Shown one piece after another: positions 1 through 8,083 of a stretch of 64,000 nucleotides of DNA. Position 1 is the stretch's first letter; every line of letters starts with the position of its first letter. The stretch is taken from positions 7,694 to 71,693 of the forward strand of contig DATHVD010000039.1 in assembly GCA_035461525.1 (NCBI GenBank). The letters are read 5' to 3'. The stretch comes from JAIBJN01 sp035461525 (GTDB lineage Bacteria; Actinomycetota; Thermoleophilia; Gaiellales; Gaiellaceae). Both the position numbers and the translations under genes were made by a program. The notes below the pieces were generated by a model. It was not told the origin of the DNA. It saw only the letters and a program-made list of their open reading frames with translations, and searched no databases.

Positions 1-289
1 GCACGCGCTCGTGGACCTCTCCGACGGCCTCGCCGGCGACGCGGCCCGGATCGCCGAACGCTCGGGATGCCGGCTCGTGCTCGACCTCGAGGGGATCCCG
101 CGGGCGCGCGGGATCGAGGCGGTGGCCGACCTCCCGTTCTGGACGCTCGGCGAGGACTACGAGCTTCTCGCCGCGCTCGCGCCGGAGGACGCGGAGGCGA
201 GCGGGCTGCCCGTCGTCGGCCGCTGCGAGGAAGGGTCGGGCGTCCGGCCGGCCGGCCTGGCGGGATGGGATGCATTCTATACCCCCTAG
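1..289 (+). CDS. thiL: thiamine-monophosphate kinase, C-terminal part
   Basis: Partial gene cut by the left edge; the frame is open from the first base to the TAG at 287-289. ThiL phosphorylates thiamine monophosphate to the diphosphate cofactor in the cytoplasm. The visible 95 residues carry the family signature DLSDGLAGDAARIAERSG, which lines the ATP/ThMP site, and a GEDYELLAAL block matching the usual GGEDYELL of AIR-synthase-fold kinases. The C-terminus is short but plausible. The stop codon lies inside the first metal-responsive operator of the next gene, so transcription of the downstream ATPase starts right at the end of thiL. The N-terminal half is outside the window. Confidence 0.85.
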   Translation, partial: HALVDLSDGLAGDAARIAERSGCRLVLDLEGIPRARGIEAVADLPFWTLGEDYELLAALAPEDAEASGLPVVGRCEEGSGVRPAGLAGWDAFYTP

Positions 290-295
290 GGGTAT
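279..295. promoter_or_regulatory. CsoR-type operator, upstream copy
   Basis: Inverted repeat ATACCCC-N3-GGGGTAT covering 279-295 and overlapping the thiL stop codon. This is the form of C/G-tract operator bound by CsoR/RcnR-family copper repressors. It sits immediately upstream of a TTGACC -35-like element. No csoR gene lies in this window, so the repressor would act from elsewhere. Confidence 0.75.
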
Positions 296-324
296 TTGAC
301 CCGGAGCGGGACGTCTGCTACTGA
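296..324 (+). promoter_or_regulatory. promoter of the copper ATPase gene
   Basis: A TTGACC -35-like hexamer at 296-301 and a TACTGA -10-like hexamer at 319-324 are 17 bases apart. The promoter lies between two identical inverted repeats, and the second repeat begins within the -10. Repressor bound at either site would block RNA polymerase. Predicted transcription begins near 331, about 10 bases before the ATG at 341, so the leader would be very short. Confidence 0.55.
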
Positions 325-340
325 TACCCCCATGGGGTAT
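324..340. promoter_or_regulatory. CsoR-type operator, downstream copy
   Basis: Second inverted repeat ATACCCC-N3-GGGGTAT, with the same arms and spacer length as the copy at 279-295 and 45 bases further on. It ends directly before the chosen ATG of the ATPase gene. An in-frame ATG at 332 lies inside the repeat and is a less likely start because it would fall at or before the transcription start. Confidence 0.75.
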
Positions 341-2386
341 ATGATGACAGAGCGCGAAGCGCATGCGGACGTCCATGCCGCCCACGAGGGCAGGGAACAC
401 GCCGACGCGCACGCTTACGGACGGCACGACCACGGCGACCACGCCGGCATGTTCCGCTCGCGCTTCTGGGTCGTCCTCGCGCTCACCCTCCCCGTCGTCG
501 CCTACAGCGAGATGATCCAGGACTGGCTGCGCTTCACGGCGCCGGCCTTCCCGGGGTCCGACCTCGTCCCCGCCGTGCTCGGCACGTTCGTCTTCGTCTA
601 CGGCGGCTGGCCGTTCCTCGCCGGCGGCTGGAGCGAGCTCCGCTCCCGCAAGCCGGGGATGATGCTCCTGATCGCGATGGCGATCACGGTCGCGTTCGTC
701 GCCAGCGCCGCGACCACGCTCGGCCTTCTCGACCTCGAGTTCTGGTGGGAGCTGTCGGCGCTGATCGCGGTCATGCTTCTCGGCCACTGGCTCGAGATGC
801 GCGCCGTCGGCCAGGCCCGCGGCGCCCTCAGCGCCCTCGCCGAACTCCTACCGGACGAGGCCGAGCGGGTCGTCGCGGGCGGCGTCGAGCCCGTTCCGAC
901 GTCCTCACTGGCCGAGGGTGACGTGGTGCTCGTGCGCCCGGGCGGCCGCGTGCCCGCCGACGGGATCGTCGTGGAAGGAACGGCCGAGCTCGACGAGTCG
1001 ATGATCACCGGCGAGTCCCGCCCCGTGACGCGCGGTGAGGGCGAGCGGGTGGTCGCCGGGACCGTGGCCCTCGGGTCGTCTCTGCGCGTACGCGTCGGCG
1101 CGGTGGGCGAGGCGACCGCGCTCGCCGGCATCCAGCGTCTGGTCGAGGAGGCGCAGCGCTCGCGCTCGCGCGCCCAGGCGCTCGCCGACCGGGCGGCCGC
1201 CTTCCTCTTCTACGCCGCCGTCGCCGCGGCCACCGTGACGTTCGCAGCCTGGCTCGCCGTCGGTCAGCCGGAGTCGGCGGTCGTCCGCACGGTCACCGTG
1301 CTCGTGATCGCCTGCCCGCACGCGCTCGGGCTCGCCATCCCGCTCGTGATCGCGGTCTCGACGGCGCTCTCGGCCCGGAACGGCGTGCTCGTCAAGGACC
1401 GTCTCTCGCTCGAGCGCATGCGCGAGATCGAGACGGTGCTCTTCGACAAGACGGGGACGCTCACGCGCGGCGCCCACGTCCTCGCCGGCCTCGCAGCGGC
1501 GGACGGAGACGAGCGGGCGCTCCTCGAGGCCGCCGCGGCGGTCGAAGCCGACAGCGAGCATCCGCTGGCCCGCGCCATCGTCGCCGCCGCCCGCGACCGC
1601 GGCGAGGTTCCGGAGGCGAGCGACTTCCGCTCCTTCACCGGCCGCGGGGTCGAGGCGACCGTCGGCGGCGAGCGGGTCGCCATCGGAGGCCCCGCGCTCC
1701 TCCGCGGGCGCGGGCTCGCGCTCCCCGAGACGCTCGCCGGCGACGTCGAGCGCTGGCAGGCTCGGGGCGCCGCCGTCCTCTACGTCGTCCGCGACGGTGA
1801 GATCGCCGGCGCGCTCGCGCTCGAGGATGAGATCAGGCCCGAGTCGCGCGTGGCGGTCGAGCGCCTGCGCGCACTGGGCGTCTCCGTCGCGATGGTCACG
1901 GGCGACGCCCGCGAGGTGGCGGACGCGGTCGCGCAGGAGCTCGGCATCGACGAGGTCTTCGCCGAGGTTCTGCCCGAGGACAAGGACGGCGTCGTCAGGG
2001 AGATCCAGCGGCGCGGCCGGCGGGTGGCGATGGTCGGCGACGGCGTCAACGACGCTCCGGCGCTCGCCCGCGCGGACGTCGGGATCGCCATCGGCGCCGG
2101 TACGGACGTGGCGATCGAGTCCGCCGGCATCGTGCTCGCGAGCGACGACCCGCGCGGCGTGCTCCGGATCATCCGCCTGTCGAGGGCCAGCTACCGGAAG
2201 ATGGTGCAGAACCTCGTTTGGGCGGCGGGCTACAACGTCGTCGCGATCCCGGTCGCCGCCGGAGCGCTCGCGTGGGCCGGCGTCAGCCTGGCGCCCGCGG
2301 TCGCCGCGGTCCTCATGAGCGTCTCCACCGTTGTCGTGGCGGTCAACGCCCAGTTCCTCCGCCGGCTCGACCTCGCGGGCTCCTAG
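341..2386 (+). CDS. copB: copper-translocating P-type ATPase, CopB type (P1B-3)
   Basis: A 681-residue heavy-metal P1B ATPase that exports copper (Cu2+/Cu+/Ag+ in the CopB class) across the cytoplasmic membrane. The N-terminal 35 residues are His-rich (HDHGDHAG) with no ferredoxin-like HMA domain. TGES (223-226) is the actuator loop, CPH (325-327) is the membrane metal-binding motif typical of CopB, DKTGT carries the phosphorylated Asp369, and GDGVNDAP starts at 566. ATG 341 is preferred over 332 because 332 is inside the operator; ATG 344 is also possible. The two flanking CsoR-type operators support copper induction. The downstream neighbour is convergent (trxA, minus strand). Metal specificity is inferred from the CPH motif and operators. 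Confidence 0.92.
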   Translation: MMTEREAHADVHAAHEGREHADAHAYGRHDHGDHAGMFRSRFWVVLALTLPVVAYSEMIQDWLRFTAPAFPGSDLVPAVLGTFVFVYGGWPFLAGGWSELRSRKPGMMLLIAMAITVAFVASAATTLGLLDLEFWWELSALIAVMLLGHWLEMRAVGQARGALSALAELLPDEAERVVAGGVEPVPTSSLAEGDVVLVRPGGRVPADGIVVEGTAELDESMITGESRPVTRGEGERVVAGTVALGSSLRVRVGAVGEATALAGIQRLVEEAQRSRSRAQALADRAAAFLFYAAVAAATVTFAAWLAVGQPESAVVRTVTVLVIACPHALGLAIPLVIAVSTALSARNGVLVKDRLSLERMREIETVLFDKTGTLTRGAHVLAGLAAADGDERALLEAAAAVEADSEHPLARAIVAAARDRGEVPEASDFRSFTGRGVEATVGGERVAIGGPALLRGRGLALPETLAGDVERWQARGAAVLYVVRDGEIAGALALEDEIRPESRVAVERLRALGVSVAMVTGDAREVADAVAQELGIDEVFAEVLPEDKDGVVREIQRRGRRVAMVGDGVNDAPALARADVGIAIGAGTDVAIESAGIVLASDDPRGVLRIIRLSRASYRKMVQNLVWAAGYNVVAIPVAAGALAWAGVSLAPAVAAVLMSVSTVVVAVNAQFLRRLDLAGS

Positions 2387-2399
2387 CGCGCGGAGCCGC

Positions 2400-2735
2400 T
2401 CAGGCGGCGGGCGAGAGCCAGCGGGCCCAGGCGCTCTCGTAGTGGCTGCGCGAGCGCGCTCCCACGACGGTCTCCTGCGGCTCGCCGCCCTGGAACAGGA
2501 TCACGGTCGGGATCGAGAGGACGCCGTAGCGGGCCTGGGTCTGCGGGTTCTCGTCCACGTTCAGCTTGGCGAACCGTACGCGCTCGCCGTGCTCGGCGGC
2601 CATGTCGGCGAGCACGGGGGCGACGGCTCGGCACGGGCCGCACCAGGGCGCCCAGAAGTCGACGACGACGGGCACGTCCGCCCGCAGGACCTCCTGCTCG
2701 AAGCTGTCGTCGCCGACCTCGATCACGGCGATCAC
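2400..2735 (-). CDS. trxA: thioredoxin
   Basis: A 111-residue classical thioredoxin, a cytoplasmic dithiol reductant. The active site FWAPWCGPCRA is intact, followed by the conserved cis-Pro region (SIPTVILFQGG). The start is a GTG at 2735; a second in-frame GTG at 2726 would remove three residues. It lies 13 bases downstream of the glycosyltransferase stop on the same strand and is probably co-transcribed with it. Its stop is 13 bases from the stop of the convergent copper ATPase gene, with no clear terminator between them. Confidence 0.93.
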   Translation of the reverse strand: MIAVIEVGDDSFEQEVLRADVPVVVDFWAPWCGPCRAVAPVLADMAAEHGERVRFAKLNVDENPQTQARYGVLSIPTVILFQGGEPQETVVGARSRSHYESAWARWLSPAA

Positions 2736-2748
2736 GATACACGCAGGC

Positions 2749-3474
2749 TCAGAGCCGGCCGCGCAGTGCCGCGAGCCGCAGGCGCGGCACGCGGAGGACC
2801 GCCTCGAGGACGATCCCGGCTCCCATCTTCGACCCGCCCTCCTCCCGGTCGGCGAAGACGATCGGCACCTCCTCGACCGCGAACCCGGCACGGAGGGCGC
2901 GGAAGACCGTCTCCACCTGGAAGGCATAGCCGCGCGACTCGATGCGGGCGGGATCGATCGCCTCGAGCACGTCTCGCCGGTAGACCTTGAAGCCCGAGGT
3001 GGGGTCGTGCACCCTGAGGCCGAGGAGGGTGCGCGCGTAGAGGGAGCCGCCGCGGCTGACGAACCGCCGGACGACCCCCCAGTTGCGGGTGCCGCCACCG
3101 GGGACGTAGCGGGAGCCGAGCCCGACGCCCGCCCGCTCGGCCGCCGCCACGAGCCGGGGCAGGTCGGCCGGGTCGTGTGAGAAGTCGCAGTCCATCGTCG
3201 CGACGAGGTCGGCGCCGGACGCGAGCGCTCGGGCGAAGCCGGCCACGTACGCCGGGCCGAGCCCCTCCTTGCGCTCGCGGTGGAGCACGTCGAGAAAGCC
3301 GAGCTCCCCGGCCAGCCGGTCGGCGAGCTCGCCCGTCCCGTCCGGCGAGGCGTCGTCGACGACGAGGACGCGCGCGTCGAGCCCGCCCGCGGTGAGTACG
3401 CCCCCGAGCGCGCGCGCCATCGGCTCGAGGTTCTCGCGCTCGTCGTAGGTCGGGAGGCAGACGACCAGGCTCAC
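2749..3474 (-). CDS. polyprenol-phosphate mannosyltransferase-like family 2 glycosyltransferase
   Basis: A 241-residue GT2 enzyme of the dolichol/polyprenol monophosphomannose synthase group (DPM1/Ppm1 catalytic domain). It would transfer a hexose from a nucleotide sugar to a polyprenyl-phosphate carrier at the inner face of the membrane. Family marks are LPTYDERENL near the N-terminus, DDASPDGTG, the DxD-type ATMDCDFSHDP and HDPTSGFKVYRR. No membrane segment or GtrA domain is attached, so it is a stand-alone catalytic domain. The GTG start at 3474 lies 18 bases from the divergent polX start, so both share one promoter region. The exact sugar is not determined by sequence. Confidence 0.85.
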   Translation of the reverse strand: MSLVVCLPTYDERENLEPMARALGGVLTAGGLDARVLVVDDASPDGTGELADRLAGELGFLDVLHRERKEGLGPAYVAGFARALASGADLVATMDCDFSHDPADLPRLVAAAERAGVGLGSRYVPGGGTRNWGVVRRFVSRGGSLYARTLLGLRVHDPTSGFKVYRRDVLEAIDPARIESRGYAFQVETVFRALRAGFAVEEVPIVFADREEGGSKMGAGIVLEAVLRVPRLRLAALRGRL

Positions 3475-3492
3475 CCGCGTATCATCGCCGCC

Positions 3493-5211
3493 GTGCCCAC
3501 CGAGCTGCCGCGCAACTCCGATCTCGCCGAGCGCTTCGAGCTCCTTGCCGACATGCTCGAGCTCGACGGCGCCGACGCGTTCCGGCTCGCCGCGTACCGA
3601 CGCGCGGCGGCCCGCATCCGCGAGTCGGCCGTCCCCGTCGCGCAGCTTGCTCTCGACGGCAAGGCAACCCGGCTCTCCGGGATCGGCGGGACGATCGAGG
3701 CCAAGATCGTCGAGCTCGCCGAGACGGGCGACCTGCAGGCGCTGGCCAAGCTGCGCGCCAGGCTGCCGGCCGGCCTCGTCGACGTCATGCACGTCCCCGG
3801 CCTCGGACCCAAGACGGCGCGCAAGCTCTGGTCGGAGCTCGGGGTCGAGTCGCTCGACGACCTGCGTGCGGCCGCCGAGCAGGAGAAGCTGCGCGCCCTC
3901 CCCGGCCTCGGCCCGAAGTCGGAGGAGAAGGTGCTCAAGGCGCTCTCCGCTCCGGCTCGCCCGTCGGCCGCGACCGGGGGGACCCTCCTCGGGAAGGTGC
4001 TCGGCTCCGTGCGCCGCGCGGTAGCCGAGATCGAGGAGAGCGGGCTCGCCGACCGGGTGTCGGAGGCAGGCAGCGTCCGCCGCCGCTCCGAGACGGTGCG
4101 CGACCTCGACGTCATCGCCACGGCGGCCGACCCGCCCGCGCTGACGGCCTTCTTCGCCGGGCGCCCCTGGGTGGCGGAGGTCGTCGCCCATGGGCCCGCG
4201 AAGGCGATGGTGGTCTCCCACGACGGCCTGCGCTTCGACCTCCGCGTCGTGCCGCCGGAGAGCTACGGCAACCTCCTCCAGCACTTCACCGGCTCCAAGG
4301 ACCACAACGTCGCCCTGCGCGAGGACGCCGTCCGGCGCGGGCTCTCGGTCTCCGAGTACGGCGTCGCCGACGTCGAGGGCGGCGAGACGTTCCAGGCCGC
4401 GTCGGAGGAGAAGGTCTACGCTCACCTCGGCTACGCGTGGATCCCGCCCGAGCTGCGTGAGAACCGGGGCGAGCTCGAGGCCGCGCGCGCGGGCGAGCTG
4501 CCGCGTCTCGTCGAGCTCGCCGACCTGCGCGGCGACCTGCACATGCACACGAACTGGTCGGACGGCCGCGCCACGCTCGAGGAGATGGCGCTCGCGTCGC
4601 TCGAGCGCGGCCACCGCTACGTGGCCATCTGCGACCACGCCAGGCGGCTGCGGGACGGGCGGCTCGAGCGTCAGGCGGAGGAGATTGCGGCGCTGAACGA
4701 GCGCCTCTCGGGGATCACGATCCTCTCGGGCGTCGAGGTGGACATCCGCGCCGACGGGAGCCTCGACCTGCCGGACGAGCAGCTCGCGCAGCGGGACTGG
4801 GTGATGGCGTCGATCCACTCGGGCTTCGACGGCCCGCGCGACCGACTCACGAGCCGCATGCTCGCGGCGATGGAGAGCCCGCACGTGGACTGCATCGGCC
4901 ACCCCACGGGGCGCAAGATCAACCGGCGCGCCCCCTACGAGCTCGACTTCGAGCGCGTGCTCGAGACGGCCCTCGCGACCGGGACGTTCCTCGAGATCAA
5001 CGCGCAGCCGGACCGCCTCGACCTCCGCGACGCGCACGCGCGCGCGGCCGCCGAGGCCGGCGTCCTCCTGGTCGTCTCCACCGACGCGCACCGCATCCAC
5101 GAGCTCGACAACCTCGAGCTCGGCGTCGCTCAGGCCCGCCGGGGCTGGGTGACGGCCGAGCAGGTCGTGAACACGCGCACGTGGGCGCAGGTGGGGAAGC
5201 TCCTGAAGTGA
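3493..5211 (+). CDS. polX: DNA polymerase X family protein with PHP domain
   Basis: A 572-residue bacterial PolX, a gap-filling repair polymerase with a C-terminal PHP phosphoesterase/3'-5' exonuclease. Two helix-hairpin-helix segments (GIGGTIEAKI, VPGLGPKTARKL) precede the nucleotidyltransferase core, where GSVRR and the RDLDVI acidic pair are visible. The PHP domain opens with DLHMHTNWSDG (Asp348, His350, His352) and retains later metal ligands (CDHA, GVEVDI, STDAHR). The length matches the family. The GTG start at 3493 is the first start consistent with the family N-terminus (DLAERFELLADMLEL). The stop overlaps the next gene start by 4 bases (GTGA). Confidence 0.93.
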   Translation: MPTELPRNSDLAERFELLADMLELDGADAFRLAAYRRAAARIRESAVPVAQLALDGKATRLSGIGGTIEAKIVELAETGDLQALAKLRARLPAGLVDVMHVPGLGPKTARKLWSELGVESLDDLRAAAEQEKLRALPGLGPKSEEKVLKALSAPARPSAATGGTLLGKVLGSVRRAVAEIEESGLADRVSEAGSVRRRSETVRDLDVIATAADPPALTAFFAGRPWVAEVVAHGPAKAMVVSHDGLRFDLRVVPPESYGNLLQHFTGSKDHNVALREDAVRRGLSVSEYGVADVEGGETFQAASEEKVYAHLGYAWIPPELRENRGELEAARAGELPRLVELADLRGDLHMHTNWSDGRATLEEMALASLERGHRYVAICDHARRLRDGRLERQAEEIAALNERLSGITILSGVEVDIRADGSLDLPDEQLAQRDWVMASIHSGFDGPRDRLTSRMLAAMESPHVDCIGHPTGRKINRRAPYELDFERVLETALATGTFLEINAQPDRLDLRDAHARAAAEAGVLLVVSTDAHRIHELDNLELGVAQARRGWVTAEQVVNTRTWAQVGKLLK

Positions 5212-6533
5212 GCGCCTTCCGCGACGACCTCGCGGCGACGAGTGAGTGGGTCGCCCGCTACCTCGAGAGGGTCGGCGAGCTGCCGGTGCTGGCACAGGTC
5301 GAGCCGGGGGAGATTCGAGCCGCCCTTCCGGCCTCGCCGCCGGAGGACGCCGAGCCGTTCGCCGCCGTCCTCCGCGACCTCGACGACGTGCTGTTGCCGG
5401 GAATCACGCACTGGAACCACCCGCGCTTCCTCGCCTACTTCGCCGTCTCCGGGAGCGAGCCGGGGATCCTCGCCGAGCTCGTCACGGCCGCGCTCAACGT
5501 CAACGCGATGCTCTGGCGGACCTCGCCGGCGGCGACCGAGCTCGAGGAGCTCGCCGTCGACTGGCTCGCCCAGCTCCTCGGGCTTCCGGGCGGGCTGCAC
5601 GGGCACATCGAGGACACCGCCTCGACGTCGACGCTCGCGGCGCTCGCCGCCGCGCGGCACCTGCGGCCCGGCGGCGCCGTCCTCTGCTCCGAGCACGCGC
5701 ACTCCTCCGTGGACAAGGCGGCGCGCCTGCTCGGACTCGAGGTCTTCAAGGTGCCGGCCGACGCCGAGTACCGGCTCCGACCGGACGCGCTCGCCGGCGG
5801 GCTCGGCGAGCGCGAGGTCGCGGCCGTCGTCGCCACGGTCGGGACGACGTCGAGCACGTCCATCGACCCCGTCGAGGAGATCGCCCCTCTCTGCGCCGAG
5901 GCCGGGGCCTGGCTCCATGTGGACGCCGCCTACGCCGGATCGGCGATGGTCTGCGAGGAGCACCGCTGGGCCTTCGCCGGCGTCGAGCGGGCCGACTCCC
6001 TCGTCGTCAACCCGCACAAGTGGCTCTTCACGCCCATCGACTGCTCGGTCCTCTACACGCAGCGGCCGGCCGTCCTCCGCGAGGCGTTCAGCCTCGTCCC
6101 GGAGTACCTGCGCACGGCGGAGGAGGACGTGACGAACCTGATGGACTACGGGCCCGCGCTGGGCCGCCGCTTCCGCGCGCTCAAGCTCTGGGCCGTGATC
6201 CGCTGCCACGGTCGCGAGGGTTTGCGGGCGATCATCCGCGAGCACGTGCGTATCGCGAGGCTCTTCGCCTCGTGGGTGGACGAGGCGCCGGGATGGGACG
6301 TCGTCGCCCCGGTGCCGTTCTCGGTCGTCTGCTTCCGACGGGAGGGCTCCGACGGCGACAACGAGGCGCTCCTCGCGCGCGTCAACGCCTCCGGGGAGGC
6401 CTACCTCTCGCACACAGTCCTGGACGGCCGCTACGTCCTGCGACTCGCCGTCGGCAACCACCGGACGACGGAGACCGACGTCCGCCGTGCGTGGGAGCTC
6501 CTCCAGCGGCAGGCGGACGCGATCGCCGGCTGA
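5208..6533 (+). CDS. pyridoxal-5'-phosphate-dependent decarboxylase (aromatic-L-amino-acid decarboxylase family)
   Basis: A 441-residue group II PLP decarboxylase of the DDC/TyrDC type. The cofactor Lys271 lies in NPHKWLFTPIDCS. HVDAAYAGS supplies the Asp that pairs with the pyridine nitrogen, and the substrate-side motif HWNHPRFLAYF is near residue 70. Decarboxylation of an aromatic or similar amino acid is expected; the substrate is not decided by sequence. The GTG start overlaps the polX stop by 4 bases, so the genes are translationally coupled although no functional link is evident. The stop is 57 bases from the stop of the convergent otsB. Confidence 0.9.
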   Translation: MSAFRDDLAATSEWVARYLERVGELPVLAQVEPGEIRAALPASPPEDAEPFAAVLRDLDDVLLPGITHWNHPRFLAYFAVSGSEPGILAELVTAALNVNAMLWRTSPAATELEELAVDWLAQLLGLPGGLHGHIEDTASTSTLAALAAARHLRPGGAVLCSEHAHSSVDKAARLLGLEVFKVPADAEYRLRPDALAGGLGEREVAAVVATVGTTSSTSIDPVEEIAPLCAEAGAWLHVDAAYAGSAMVCEEHRWAFAGVERADSLVVNPHKWLFTPIDCSVLYTQRPAVLREAFSLVPEYLRTAEEDVTNLMDYGPALGRRFRALKLWAVIRCHGREGLRAIIREHVRIARLFASWVDEAPGWDVVAPVPFSVVCFRREGSDGDNEALLARVNASGEAYLSHTVLDGRYVLRLAVGNHRTTETDVRRAWELLQRQADAIAG

Positions 6534-6590
6534 TCCGGCTTCGCAGCGCCGGCGTTGCCTCGCAACGGACTGTTGCTCGGGATCTTCGGG

Positions 6591-7310
6591 TTAGAGGCGA
6601 CGCAGGAGGTCGGCCATCTCTTCGGGGCCCGCGACGACGACGTCGGCCGCATCGGCGAGCCCCGTGGGGCCCTCGTCCGAGGCGACGGCGACCTGCACGG
6701 CGTGTTCGAGGCCGGCGGCCCGGAGGCCGGCGAAGGCGTCCAGGTCGGTCGTGTCGTCGCCGGCGTAGAGCCCCAGCCGCGCCCCGGAGCGCTCGAGGAG
6801 CGCGCGCACGGCCGTACCCTTGTCCGCCCGGACCGGCGGGCGGATCTCCAGGACCTTCCGCCCCCAGCGGGCGTCGAGCCCGCCCGCCTCGGCGCGTGCC
6901 GCCACCTCCTTCAGCTGGGCCACGGCCGCGCGCTCGTCGGCGGCCTCGCGGTAGTGGTAGGAGAGCGAGAGCCGCTTGTCCTCGACGGGCAGACCGACTG
7001 CCTCCCGGAAGCGGGCGATCTCCGAGGCGAGCTCCTCGGCGCGCGGGTCGAGCTCGAGCCCGTGGTTGCCCACGTACTCGATCCCGTCCACGTCCACGAG
7101 GCGCCGCGCGTCCTCCCCGGCGCGGCCGCTCACGCACGCGACGAGGAGGTAGGCGGCGGCCAGGCGCCGAAGCTCGGTCCGGGTCGCCTCGGGCACCGCT
7201 GCGAGCTCCGGCCGGGCCACGATCGGCGCGAGCGTGCCGTCGACGTCGAGGACGAGCGCGCTTCGGTCCGGCGCGGCGGCGAGCGGGGCGAGAAGGTCGG
7301 AAGCCTCCAT
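6591..7310 (-). CDS. otsB: trehalose-6-phosphate phosphatase
   Basis: A 239-residue HAD-superfamily phosphatase that releases trehalose from trehalose 6-phosphate. Motif I is LDVDGTLAPI (nucleophile Asp near residue 22), SGRAGED matches the conserved SGR segment, NHGLEL fits the GNHGLE motif, and LYAGDDTTDLDAF is motif IV. ATG 7310 gives the usual short lead before motif I. No trehalose-6-phosphate synthase (otsA) lies next to it. It is divergent from the TauE half-gene pair, with starts 22 bases apart. Confidence 0.92.
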   Translation of the reverse strand: MEASDLLAPLAAAPDRSALVLDVDGTLAPIVARPELAAVPEATRTELRRLAAAYLLVACVSGRAGEDARRLVDVDGIEYVGNHGLELDPRAEELASEIARFREAVGLPVEDKRLSLSYHYREAADERAAVAQLKEVAARAEAGGLDARWGRKVLEIRPPVRADKGTAVRALLERSGARLGLYAGDDTTDLDAFAGLRAAGLEHAVQVAVASDEGPTGLADAADVVVAGPEEMADLLRRL

Positions 7311-7332
7311 CGGCACGCCTAGGATACGCGGC

Positions 7333-7701
7333 GTGCCGTCGGCCAAACGCTCGCTCCTCGTCGCCTGCGGGACCGGCGTCGCCTCGGGGTTCCTGGCCGC
7401 GCTCTTCGGCGTCGGCGGTGGCATCATCGTCGTCCCCGCTCTCGTCGTCCTTCTCGGCTTCGACGCGCGTGTCGCCACCGCCACCTCGCTCGCCGCGATC
7501 GGGATCACCGCGGTCTGGGGCGCCACGTCGTTCTCGCTCCTCGACCACGTCGACTGGGACGCCGCGCTCCTCGTCGGGCTCCCCGCGCTCGCCGGCTCGC
7601 TGGCCGGCGTCCGCCTGCAGCGGCTCGTCACCTCCCGCAACCTGACGTTGCTCTTCGCCCTCTTCCTCGTCGCCGTCGCCGTCGTCCTCTTCCTCGAATG
7701 A
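7333..7701 (+). CDS. TauE/SafE-type permease, first half-size protein
   Basis: A 122-residue hydrophobic protein with about four membrane segments. It contains FGVGGGIIVVPALV followed by ATATSLAAIGITAVWGA, the signature of one repeat of the TauE/SafE (sulfite/sulfoacetate exporter) family. Full-length family members are about 250 residues with two such repeats; here each repeat is a separate gene. GTG 7333 is the first start that keeps the membrane topology without a long polar extension. The stop overlaps the next ATG by 4 bases, so the two halves are probably made at similar levels and assemble as a heterodimer (inference). Confidence 0.82.
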   Translation: MPSAKRSLLVACGTGVASGFLAALFGVGGGIIVVPALVVLLGFDARVATATSLAAIGITAVWGATSFSLLDHVDWDAALLVGLPALAGSLAGVRLQRLVTSRNLTLLFALFLVAVAVVLFLE

Positions 7702-8072
7702 GCGCGAGCACCGTCGCACTCGCGCTCGTCCTCGGGTTCGGCGCCGGCGTGCTCTCGGGCCTGTTCGGCGTCGGCGGCGGCGTCCTCTTCGTGCCGACGC
7801 TCGCGCTCGTCGTCGGGCTCGGCCAGCTCGGCGCCCAGGCGACCTCCCTCGCGGCGATGATCCCGGTGGTCGCCTTCGGCGCCTGGCAGCAGCACAAGGA
7901 GGGGAACGTCCGCTGGCGCGAGGGGCTCATCGTCGGCGTCACCTCGGTCGTGGGCGTGACCGCGGGCGCGGCGCTCGCCACCTCCCTGGACGAGGCGCTC
8001 CTGCGCAACCTCTTCGCGTGCTTCCTGCTCGTCGTCGCCGGACAGCTCGTCTGGTCGGCGCGCCGGCCGTAG
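7698..8072 (+). CDS. TauE/SafE-type permease, second half-size protein
   Basis: A 124-residue membrane protein carrying the second repeat of a TauE/SafE transporter: LFGVGGGVLFVPTLAL and GAQATSLAAMIPVVAFGA, with about four membrane segments. It is clearly homologous to the preceding gene and overlaps it by ATGA. The first half ends in a stop codon and the second begins with its own ATG. This could be natural gene fission, a retained ancestral half-size arrangement, or a single-base indel in the linker. The exported anion cannot be told from sequence. Confidence 0.82.
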   Translation: MSASTVALALVLGFGAGVLSGLFGVGGGVLFVPTLALVVGLGQLGAQATSLAAMIPVVAFGAWQQHKEGNVRWREGLIVGVTSVVGVTAGAALATSLDEALLRNLFACFLLVVAGQLVWSARRP

Positions 8073-8083
8073 ACTTCACGAGG

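Noticed and set aside
332..340. ATG 332 as start of the copper ATPase
   Set aside because: It lies inside the second operator and about where transcription is predicted to begin; ATG 341 leaves the operator outside the coding region.
2749..5295. Long minus-strand frame continuing upstream of the glycosyltransferase
   Set aside because: The extension beyond 3474 is antisense to the well-supported polX gene and has Arg/Glu/Val-biased low-complexity composition, as expected from GC-rich DNA read backwards.
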